The notes beneath the pieces are model-generated. The model was not told the origin of the DNA, did no database searches, and saw only the letters and a program-made list of their open reading frames with translations. The translations under genes and the position numbers were made by a program. This document shows, in pieces, positions 24,087 to 31,598 of a stretch of 33,385 bases of DNA; within the stretch, counting starts at the first letter, position 1; every line of letters starts with the position of its first letter. Origin of the DNA: DASPKX01 sp035627835 (GTDB taxonomy: Bacteria; Verrucomicrobiota; Verrucomicrobiia; Limisphaerales; SXQI01); NCBI GenBank assembly GCA_035627835.1, contig DASPKX010000026.1, forward strand, positions 1-33,385, read 5' to 3'.

Positions 24087-25400
24087 ATGCCGGAAGCATT
24101 CCCGAAGATTAAACGGATTCAGTTCGAAGGGCCTAAATCCAAAAACCCTCTCGCCTTCAAACATTACGACGAAAACGAAATCGTCGAAGGCAAGTCGATG
24201 AAGGAGCATCTGCGCTTCTCCGTCACTTATTGGCACACATTCCGCGGAACGCTGTCCGACATGTTCGGCGCGCCGACCGCCATCCGCCCCTGGGATGATG
24301 GCAGCAACACCGTTGAGAACGCCAAAAAACGCGCACGGGTCGCTTTCGAATTCATCGAGAAGCTGGGCGCGCCGTTCTACGCTTTCCACGACCGCGATGT
24401 GGCTCCTGAAGGGAAGAATCTGAAGGAGAGCAACAAGAACCTGGACGCAGTCGTCAAGGTTTTGAAGGAAGAGCAGAAGCGGACGGGGATCCAGTTGCTC
24501 TGGGGCACAGCTTCGCTGTTTACGAATCCGCGCTATGTGCACGGGGCGTCCACGAGCCCGAATGCGGATGTGTTCGCGTTTGCGGCGGCGCAGGTGAAGA
24601 AGGCGATGGAAGTGACCCATGAGCTGAAGGGAGCTGGGTACGTTTTCTGGGGTGGCCGCGAAGGTTACACCACACTGCTGAACACCGACATGAAGCGGGA
24701 GCTGGATCACTTGGCCGCGTTCCTCCACATGGCGGTGGATTACAAGAAAGAGATCGGGTTCAAAGGCCAGTTCTACATCGAGCCGAAGCCGAAAGAACCA
24801 ACCAAGCACCAGTATGATTCGGATGCGGCGGCTTGCTTGAACTTCCTTCGCGAATACGACTTGCTCGGTGAACTGCAGCTGAACATCGAAGGCAACCACG
24901 CCATCCTGGCGGGCCACACGGTGCAGCATGAATTGGAAGTGGCGGCGGCTGCGAATGCGCTCGGGTCAATCGACGCAAACATGGGCGATTACCTGCTGGG
25001 CTGGGACACGGACCAGTTCCCGACGGACATTTACCTGACGACGCAGATGATGCTGACCATCCTGAAGATGGGCGGCTTCACCACGGGCGGCACGAACTTT
25101 GACGCTAAGGTTCGCCGCGAGAGCTTTGAACCGGTGGATCTCTTCTACGCGCATATCGCAGGCATGGACGCTTTCGCGCGCGGGTTGAAAATCGCGGCAG
25201 CCCTCCGCAAGGATGGCCGTCTGGATCAGTTCATCAAGGAGCGTTACAGCTCCTGGGACACAGGCATTGGCGCGAAGATCGAGGCGGGCAAGAGCAGCTT
25301 CAAGGAACTCGAGGCATACATGCTCAAGAAGGGCGAAGCCGCGCCGAACACGAGCGGCCGCCAGGAGTATCTCGAAAATATCATCAACGAATATCTCTAA
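24087..25400 (+). CDS. xylA: Xylose isomerase
   Basis: A 437-residue class II xylose isomerase that converts D-xylose to D-xylulose in the cytoplasm. The catalytic and metal residues fall at positions equivalent to the E. coli enzyme: H101 and D104 (FHDRD), E232 and K234 (IEPKPKEP), E268, H271, D296, D307 and D309 (GWDTDQFP), and D339 (NFDAK). ATG 24087 gives the family's usual length; the frame reaches 24027 but that stretch is not protein-like. No xylulokinase or transporter is next to it, so the pathway partners must be elsewhere. A terminator hairpin follows. The convergent neighbour is a secreted glucan-type hydrolase, consistent with polysaccharide use. Confidence 0.97.
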   Translation: MPEAFPKIKRIQFEGPKSKNPLAFKHYDENEIVEGKSMKEHLRFSVTYWHTFRGTLSDMFGAPTAIRPWDDGSNTVENAKKRARVAFEFIEKLGAPFYAFHDRDVAPEGKNLKESNKNLDAVVKVLKEEQKRTGIQLLWGTASLFTNPRYVHGASTSPNADVFAFAAAQVKKAMEVTHELKGAGYVFWGGREGYTTLLNTDMKRELDHLAAFLHMAVDYKKEIGFKGQFYIEPKPKEPTKHQYDSDAAACLNFLREYDLLGELQLNIEGNHAILAGHTVQHELEVAAAANALGSIDANMGDYLLGWDTDQFPTDIYLTTQMMLTILKMGGFTTGGTNFDAKVRRESFEPVDLFYAHIAGMDAFARGLKIAAALRKDGRLDQFIKERYSSWDTGIGAKIEAGKSSFKELEAYMLKKGEAAPNTSGRQEYLENIINEYL

Positions 25401-25425
25401 GACATCGCTCTCAAGAGTGTGCACA

Positions 25426-25459
25426 GGCAGCTCACGGCTTTTGCCGGGGCTGCCTTTTT
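25426..25459 (+). terminator. Rho-independent terminator of xylA
   Basis: GGCAGC (25426-25431) pairs with GCTGCC (25449-25454), enclosing a second stem CGGC/GCCG with a TTTT loop, and is followed by TTTTT. The T run overlaps the stop codon of the convergent glycoside hydrolase gene. Confidence 0.85.
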
Positions 25460-27599
25460 ACTTTTGAGTCGGGTTGCGCGGCTTGAATCCGGCGCGATTT
25501 AAACCGCGCTGGACGATGGAACTGCGCATGAAGGTCTTCCAGACCAGCTCACTGCGGAAGTTTTCGATCATCAGCACGATGGGGCCCTGGTCAATGCCGA
25601 GGGCTTCATTATCGTGCCATCCGACACTGAGATTGAAAGCGTCATAGAACCCGTACGGCCCCCAAAGATTCGTCCGCTGCGTTTCATATATGTTGCGCAA
25701 CGTGGGGATGGTGATCTGCGGGGCGAACACGATTGAGCCGCCGACGGCGGTGGGGGCGATCGTGCCATCGTCATTGAGGGCGGGAGGAGCGCCGCGGGCC
25801 ATGTAAGGAGCGACACCGGCATAGCCGGGGCCGTCGCAAGCAGTGAAACCCCACATAAATTGACCGTAACCTTTGTGGGCTTTGGGATTGGCCAGGGCGT
25901 ATTGCTGCTGGGCCAGAGCCGCGCGGTGGGAGTTCTCGAAATAATCGATGCCGCGCTTGCGCATGTAGTCGTCAGAGATCATTCGGAAATCGACCCAGCA
26001 ATGGGAATATTGATGGCCGAACATCGGCTCGAAATGGAGAAAGCTGAGGCCGTGGCTGCGTTTCCAATCATAACCCTTTGTCCAGGCGCGCCAGCTATCA
26101 GGCCCAAGCTCCTTCCCCTCCCCTGCGCCCAGGGCGAAGATGTAGAGAAGCATTGCTTCGTTGTAACCGATCCAGCGGGACTTGATGAAACCGCTTTCGG
26201 GATGCCAACCCATGGTCAAAGACTTCTCGCCGTTAAGCATCCACTTCCAATCGATGCGGGCGAATATGCGGTTGGCGAGTTCGCGGATTTGTCGATCTTC
26301 AGGATGATCGCCCTTGAAATATTCGCGGACGAAAATGATGCCGCCGAGGAGCAAAGTGGTGTCGATCGAGGAGAGTTCCGAATTCGCAAAGCGAGTGGCG
26401 GAATCCATTTCGAGGAAGTGATAGAACCAACCTTTGTGGCCGATCATGCCGCGAGCGTCGGGGCCTTGAGGCCCATCGGCAAAGGTGCGGAGAGTTGTCA
26501 GCACGCGCTGGCGGGCTGGAGCGAGGGGGATCCATTGGCGCTCGACAGCAATGGGGATGGCCGTGAGACCGAAACCCGTGGCGGCGATGCTGGAGAATGA
26601 ATGGGGATGGCTGCGGTCGCGGGTGAGGCCGTTGGTTGCGTTGGCTTGCTGCCAGAAATACCAGAAGCCGGTGTGCTGCAGATGATCGAGGAAGGCAAGG
26701 TCATCTACGTAGGCGGCTGGGCGGGCCTGGACGGTTTCCGAAGGATCCCCTTCCCCCGTGAGGTTCTTTGCGCGGACGCGGTATTCGTAGGTTTGGCCGT
26801 TGGCCACCTGGACATCAGCAAAGGCTTCGAAGCGGATGGGATCAGCAGCAACGGTTTGCCATTCGGCGGCGGGGGAGACGCGGCGTTGCACGAGGTATTC
26901 ATCCACCACACCAGCGCTGGCATTCCAATAGAGGTTTACGGAACGATCGCCGACTACGGCGCGGAGAGCGGTGGGTGGCTGGGGAAGAGGGGCACGTTCC
27001 GGGGGGATAAAGTGAACATTGTCGATGAGCAAAGAGTAAGTTTGGGCATCGGCGCCACTTTGAGCCAGAGCGAGGCCGCGCAAACGACGGGTGACAGGGC
27101 CCTCGTTGAAGCGGCTGATCGGGATTTCGACGCGCTGCCAAGTGGCTGGATGGGCGTCGATACCGTTGGTGAGAAGAGTCGAGATTGAGAAGGCACGGCT
27201 TTCTGGGCCGGTTTCCCAAACGATCGTAAGCGTGGGCAGAACGGCGGCTGGGATGGGTCTCTCGCTGTTCACATCGAGCACGAGCATGCTCCCGGTCGGG
27301 ACTTCCTGGAGCTTCCAATGGACAGGCGAGAGCTGGGCGCGCCAAGCGCCGCCCGAGCGGGAAGCGAATTCGAGGAGCGCGGGCTGGCGTCCAGGAAAAG
27401 CGGACCTCGGGAGAAGTGGGAGTTTGTTGCGTCCGAAGCCGTCTGCCTTCAAGGCGCTGGGAGGGGTGGCTTTGGCGTCGGAAGGATCGTACGCGAGGCC
27501 GTTTTCCGGGTTATCCTTGTAGATAAAGATGGCTTGAGCGTGAGCGGCGACCGAGCAGGCGAGCAGAAGCGCCGCGATGATGAGATTGCACGGGGACAC
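25458..27599 (-). CDS. Secreted glycoamylase/GH144-like glycoside hydrolase with FN3 domain
   Basis: A 713-residue exported protein with GTG start and signal peptide (MSPCNLIIAALLLACSVAAHAQ). Residues about 25-195 form a beta-rich N-terminal module resembling a carbohydrate-binding domain. A fibronectin type III domain (about 205-292, ALRAVVGDRSVNLYWNAS) follows. Residues 300-700 are the glycoamylase domain (PF10091-like): it opens with FLDHLQHTGFWYFWQQ and NGLTRDRS and later contains GWHPESGFIKSRWIGYNEAM and FGHQYSHCWVDFR. The fold is an alpha/alpha barrel; characterised relatives in family GH144 cut beta-1,2-glucans, others act on other glucans. The substrate cannot be read from the sequence. 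It is convergent with xylA. Confidence 0.87.
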   Translation of the reverse strand: MSPCNLIIAALLLACSVAAHAQAIFIYKDNPENGLAYDPSDAKATPPSALKADGFGRNKLPLLPRSAFPGRQPALLEFASRSGGAWRAQLSPVHWKLQEVPTGSMLVLDVNSERPIPAAVLPTLTIVWETGPESRAFSISTLLTNGIDAHPATWQRVEIPISRFNEGPVTRRLRGLALAQSGADAQTYSLLIDNVHFIPPERAPLPQPPTALRAVVGDRSVNLYWNASAGVVDEYLVQRRVSPAAEWQTVAADPIRFEAFADVQVANGQTYEYRVRAKNLTGEGDPSETVQARPAAYVDDLAFLDHLQHTGFWYFWQQANATNGLTRDRSHPHSFSSIAATGFGLTAIPIAVERQWIPLAPARQRVLTTLRTFADGPQGPDARGMIGHKGWFYHFLEMDSATRFANSELSSIDTTLLLGGIIFVREYFKGDHPEDRQIRELANRIFARIDWKWMLNGEKSLTMGWHPESGFIKSRWIGYNEAMLLYIFALGAGEGKELGPDSWRAWTKGYDWKRSHGLSFLHFEPMFGHQYSHCWVDFRMISDDYMRKRGIDYFENSHRAALAQQQYALANPKAHKGYGQFMWGFTACDGPGYAGVAPYMARGAPPALNDDGTIAPTAVGGSIVFAPQITIPTLRNIYETQRTNLWGPYGFYDAFNLSVGWHDNEALGIDQGPIVLMIENFRSELVWKTFMRSSIVQRGLNRAGFKPRNPTQK

Positions 27600-27723
27600 A
27601 GGGGGCGTAGTGTAAGAAGTTGTCGGCGAAACTGCAAAGCAGGAAGGAACGGAACGTTTTGCGGGAGCCGGTGTCTAACCCTCATCATTTAGCTCGCCGC
27701 AAGCATCAAGAAAAGGCAAGGTC

Positions 27724-29685
27724 ATGAAAAGCATGAGCGACCAGGAGCAGAGTCCGGAACTGCGGGATTTTCTCGCCCGTGCAGCGCTGAGGAAGCGTTG
27801 GCAGCAGGGGCTGCGCGGTCTCTGGATTGGGTTGGCGATAGGGGCGGCTGCGTGGCTGCTCGTGTATGCGATTTATAAGATCACGCCCATTCCGGAAAGC
27901 GCATTGCTGGCGGCTGGGATTGTTGCTCTGGCGTCAGCGGTTGCAGGATTGATCGCAGGCTTCTGGCGCAAACCCACCCTCTCCGAAGCGGCACGTTGGC
28001 TTGATTACAAAGAGAATCTCAAAGAGCGGCTGACGACGGCGTTAGAAGCATCGAGCAAAACGACGACGGTCTGGACTGAATTGCTGGTGCGCGAAGCGAA
28101 GGAGGCGATGAAGACGATTGAGCTTCGACGCTCGATGCCGTTCACGCTGCCGAAGGCGGCGCAATGGACAGCGATTCTGCTCGTGGGCGCCTTCGTGTTG
28201 AACTTCGTCCCCGAATACCGCACCCAGGCATACGTCGCAAAAAAGAAAGACGAGAAAGTCATCAAAGAAACCGGCCAACAGGTCGCGAGCTTCACGAAGA
28301 AGAATTTGGACCGACGCCCCCCTGCTCTGCCGGACACGCAAAAAGCGCTGGAGCAGGCGTTGCAAGCTGGGGAGCATTTAGCGAAGGCGGAACTGACGCG
28401 GGCGGAAGCGCTGAAGGATTTGGCGAACGCCGCGGACAAACTTAAGCAGGAGGCAAAGGAACTGGGGAGCAGCCCAACGGTGAAAGCGTTGCAGGACGCG
28501 GCGCGGAGCCCGCAGACGGGCGGGAGCCCTGCGAATCCTGAGTTGCAGAAGCAGATCGATCAATTGCAGGAGCAGTTGGGATCGAAGTTCGCAGGCAACT
28601 CCGATTCGCTGCAGAAACTGAAGAGCGAATTGCAACAGGCGCGGGATTCGGCTGAGGGCTTGAAAGATGCGACTGCGGGCGCGGCGGAAGCTTTGAAGAA
28701 ACAGCTGGAGCAGAAGTTGGCGGACATCGCCCGGCAAGCTGCGGAAATGGAGCTGCCGATGGAAGCGCTGCAACAAGCCATTCAAGCCCTGGCCAACAAC
28801 AAGGTGGATGAGGTGCTGAAAGACTTGGCGATGGCGGAGCTGGACCTGGAGAAGCTGCAGCAGATGGCAAAGGCGCTGGAGCAACTTCAGAAAGGGCAGC
28901 CAATTGGCAAAGATTTGGCCGAACAACTGGAGCGCGGGCAGGCGAGCGCTGCAAAGGAACGCCTTGAGAAAATGGCGTCGGATTTGAAGAACGGGAATCT
29001 CACACCCGAGCAAGCGCAAGAGATGCTGGCGGAATTGAAGAAGGCTCTGCCACCGGCTTCGCAATATGGAAAAGTTGGCGAGGAGCTGAAGAAAGCGGCG
29101 GCGAACCTGGAGAAGGGTCAGAAGAACGAAGCTGCTGAAAACATGATGGCTGCGGCGCAAGGTTTGAGCGAAGCAATGCAGCAACTCGGCGACATGGAGG
29201 GGATGCTGGCGACTTTGGAAGCGCTGCAGCAGGCGCAATGGGCGATTGCCAACGGGCAAGCGTGGTCGGAAGCGGGCGCGAGCATGGCGGAGATGCTTGG
29301 GCAGATGGCTGGCCGCAGCCGGAATAATCGCGGGGCGGGCGGCTGGACTGAGGATGACAGCTGGGAATATCCAGAGTTTGCGGAGAGCTGGGACAACAGC
29401 GGTTTGGAGCGCGAGGATCAGGGCGCTCGCGGCCAAAAGGATCGCGGCGAGCCGGCGTTGGCGGACAATCTCTCCCCCACCCGCTTGAAAGGCCAAATGC
29501 GCCCTGGCGGACCGATGCCGAGCATTACGCTGAAAGGTGTCAGCATCAAAGGGACGAGCAAAGTGGGCTACACCGACGCGAGCCCGGGCGCGCAGAGCGC
29601 TGACGAGAGCGCGTTGAACCAGGACCAGATCCCCCGCGCGTATCAAGGAGCGGTGCGCGATTACTTCGATGACACCAAGGAATAG
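27724..29685 (+). CDS. Membrane-anchored protein with very long coiled coil, MoxR operon
   Basis: A 653-residue protein. Two hydrophobic segments (about 31-50 and 58-80) and a third (about 143-162) anchor it in the membrane. A long stretch of Ala, Glu, Lys, Gln and Leu (about 170-525) with heptad spacing forms an extended helix or coiled coil (LQEQLGSKFAGNSDSLQKLK and many similar). Its register is broken by a few Gly/Pro sites. The C-terminus is Gly/Pro-rich, then ends with IPRAYQGAVRDYFDD. No enzyme motif is present. The similarity is to DUF4175-like proteins found beside MoxR/DUF58/VWA genes, but I am not sure of the family. The gene ends nine bases before moxR, so it is part of that operon and may be its membrane-bound scaffold. 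Confidence 0.85.
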   Translation: MKSMSDQEQSPELRDFLARAALRKRWQQGLRGLWIGLAIGAAAWLLVYAIYKITPIPESALLAAGIVALASAVAGLIAGFWRKPTLSEAARWLDYKENLKERLTTALEASSKTTTVWTELLVREAKEAMKTIELRRSMPFTLPKAAQWTAILLVGAFVLNFVPEYRTQAYVAKKKDEKVIKETGQQVASFTKKNLDRRPPALPDTQKALEQALQAGEHLAKAELTRAEALKDLANAADKLKQEAKELGSSPTVKALQDAARSPQTGGSPANPELQKQIDQLQEQLGSKFAGNSDSLQKLKSELQQARDSAEGLKDATAGAAEALKKQLEQKLADIARQAAEMELPMEALQQAIQALANNKVDEVLKDLAMAELDLEKLQQMAKALEQLQKGQPIGKDLAEQLERGQASAAKERLEKMASDLKNGNLTPEQAQEMLAELKKALPPASQYGKVGEELKKAAANLEKGQKNEAAENMMAAAQGLSEAMQQLGDMEGMLATLEALQQAQWAIANGQAWSEAGASMAEMLGQMAGRSRNNRGAGGWTEDDSWEYPEFAESWDNSGLEREDQGARGQKDRGEPALADNLSPTRLKGQMRPGGPMPSITLKGVSIKGTSKVGYTDASPGAQSADESALNQDQIPRAYQGAVRDYFDDTKE

Positions 29686-29694
29686 ATTTCACCC

Positions 29695-30693
29695 ATGAAC
29701 GTTGAACAAAGCATCAAATCGTTTCGCGACAAATACGCGCTGCTGCGGCAGGAAATTGGCAAGGTGATCGTCGGCCACGAAGCCATTGTGGAAGGGACGC
29801 TCATCGCGCTGTTCGGCGGCGGCCATGTGCTGCTCGAAGGCGTTCCGGGACTGGGAAAAACGTTGTTGGTGCGGACGCTGAGCGATGCGTTGGATTTGAC
29901 GTTTAACCGGATTCAGTTCACGCCGGACCTGATGCCCGCGGATATTCTCGGGACGAACATCGTTGTGGAAACTGCTGGCGGGTCGCGTGAGTTCCAGTTT
30001 CAGCACGGGCCGATTTTTGCGCACCTGCTGCTGGCGGATGAGATTAATCGCGCGACGCCCAAGACACAGTCTGCGCTCCTTGAAGCGATGCAGGAGCATA
30101 GCGTGACCGCAGGCGGGAAGATTCGGAAACTGGAAGAGCCGTTCTTCGTGCTGGCGACGCAGAATCCGATCGACCAGGAGGGAACCTATCCGCTGCCGGA
30201 AGCGCAATTGGACCGCTTCTTTTTCAAGCTGGTTGTCACCTACCCGACCGGCCAGGAGTTGCATGAGGTTCTGACGCGCACGACGGAAGGCAAAAAGGTG
30301 AAGGTGGAGCGGGCGATCACGCGCGAGGAGTTGATCCAATATCAGGATCTCGTGCGCGAAGTGCCGGTGGCGTCGCACGTGAAAGATTACGCGGTGCGCT
30401 TGATCCTGGCGACGCATCCGAAGACGGAAACGGCGGCGCCGATCACGAACCAGTATTTACGTTTCGGCAGCAGCCCGCGCGGAGCGCAGACGCTGTTGCT
30501 GGCCGCGAAGGTGCGCGCTCTCATCCAGGGGCGCTTCAACGTGAGCTTTGAAGATGTGCAGCATGTGCTGATTCCGACGCTGCGGCATCGGTTGATCCTG
30601 AACTTCGAAGCGGATGCGGAAGGCATCACGACGGATCATGTGCTTCGCCAGATTTTGGCGGATGTTCCGCGTGACGCGATGGTCGCGGCCTGA
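29695..30693 (+). CDS. moxR: MoxR-family AAA+ ATPase
   Basis: A 332-residue AAA+ ATPase. Walker A is GVPGLGKT (49-56), Walker B is LLLADEINRA (111-120) and sensor 1 is FVLATQNP, followed by GTYPLPEAQLDRFFFK. The MoxR group acts as a chaperone-like motor that works with VWA-domain proteins to fit metals or assemble complexes. Its VWA partners follow here: DUF58 at 30702 and BatA-type at 31595. Gaps are 9 and 8 bases, so the set is one operon. The start ATG 29695 has no strong ribosome binding site, which suggests translational coupling to the gene before it. Confidence 0.95.
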   Translation: MNVEQSIKSFRDKYALLRQEIGKVIVGHEAIVEGTLIALFGGGHVLLEGVPGLGKTLLVRTLSDALDLTFNRIQFTPDLMPADILGTNIVVETAGGSREFQFQHGPIFAHLLLADEINRATPKTQSALLEAMQEHSVTAGGKIRKLEEPFFVLATQNPIDQEGTYPLPEAQLDRFFFKLVVTYPTGQELHEVLTRTTEGKKVKVERAITREELIQYQDLVREVPVASHVKDYAVRLILATHPKTETAAPITNQYLRFGSSPRGAQTLLLAAKVRALIQGRFNVSFEDVQHVLIPTLRHRLILNFEADAEGITTDHVLRQILADVPRDAMVAA

Positions 30694-30701
30694 GCAGCGC
30701 C

Positions 30702-31598
30702 ATGGCAAATCCCCTCCTGCCGCCCGAGTTGCTTCGGCGCCTGGAACAATTCCAGTTGCTGGCGCAGCGGCGCGCTAAGAGCTCCCTTCGCGGCGAGCGC
30801 CGCAGCCGCGCGCGCGGGCAATCCGTGGAGTTCGCCGACTATCGAAACTATTCGGTGGGCGACGATTTCCGGACGCTCGATTGGAATCTATACGCCCGCC
30901 TGGACAAGCTGTTCATCAAGCTGTACGAGGAGGAGCGGGAGTTGCCGATCACGATTTTTCTCGATGCGAGTGAATCGATGGGCTTTGGGACGCCGCAAAA
31001 GTTTCATTACGCCAAGCAGCTCGTGGCGGCGTTTGGCTACGTGGGTTTAGTTGGTTTTGATCGAGTGTCCATCCATGCGTTCCCTAATTCGCCTGAGGAT
31101 GGGCCGATGCGGAGCGCATTGCGCTCGGTGCGAGGGCGGAAGACGACATTGCGCTTCTTCGAAAATGTATCGCAGCTGAAACCTGGCGGCGCGGCGACCT
31201 TCAACGAATCGTTGCGGCGGGCGGTGATTGAAGCGCGTCATGCTGGGCTGGCGATTGTGATCAGCGATTTCCTGGACCCAGCGGGATACGATGCGGGGCT
31301 GACCGCGTTAATCAGCAGAGGCTTTCAGGTGAGCGCGATCCAGGTGCTGGCCCCGGAAGAGATCAGCCCGCCGAACTTTGGCGACCTCAAGTTGGTGGAC
31401 AGCGAAACCGGCGCGGTGCAGGAGGTCACGTTCATGAAGCACCGGTTAAATGCGTACCAGCAGACGGTGCGGAACTTTTGCCAACGGTTGCGCGAGTTTT
31501 GCCAGACGCGCGGGATTAACTTCTTCCAGGCGAGCACGGACATGCCATTGGAAGATTTGCTGCTGAAACAATTGCGGGCGGCGGAGGTCTGGGGATGA
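30702..31598 (+). CDS. DUF58 domain protein (VWA-like), MoxR partner
   Basis: A 298-residue soluble protein with the DUF58 core motif EFADYRNYSVGDDFRTLDW (43-61), followed by ARLDKLFIKLYEEE. A von Willebrand A-like fold follows, whose metal site DASES (88-92) keeps the DxSxS residues of MIDAS. In this family the protein is thought to work with a MoxR ATPase and with membrane VWA proteins, all encoded in the same operon here. It ends with ATGA, in which the BatA gene starts (31595-31598). Confidence 0.93.
   Translation: MANPLLPPELLRRLEQFQLLAQRRAKSSLRGERRSRARGQSVEFADYRNYSVGDDFRTLDWNLYARLDKLFIKLYEEERELPITIFLDASESMGFGTPQKFHYAKQLVAAFGYVGLVGFDRVSIHAFPNSPEDGPMRSALRSVRGRKTTLRFFENVSQLKPGGAATFNESLRRAVIEARHAGLAIVISDFLDPAGYDAGLTALISRGFQVSAIQVLAPEEISPPNFGDLKLVDSETGAVQEVTFMKHRLNAYQQTVRNFCQRLREFCQTRGINFFQASTDMPLEDLLLKQLRAAEVWG

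Noticed and set aside
28378..29646. Antisense open frame of 422 codons
   Set aside because: It lies opposite the coiled-coil gene. The Leu/Arg-rich product is what antisense of Ala/Glu/Lys/Gln-rich codons produces, and it has no start context or domain.
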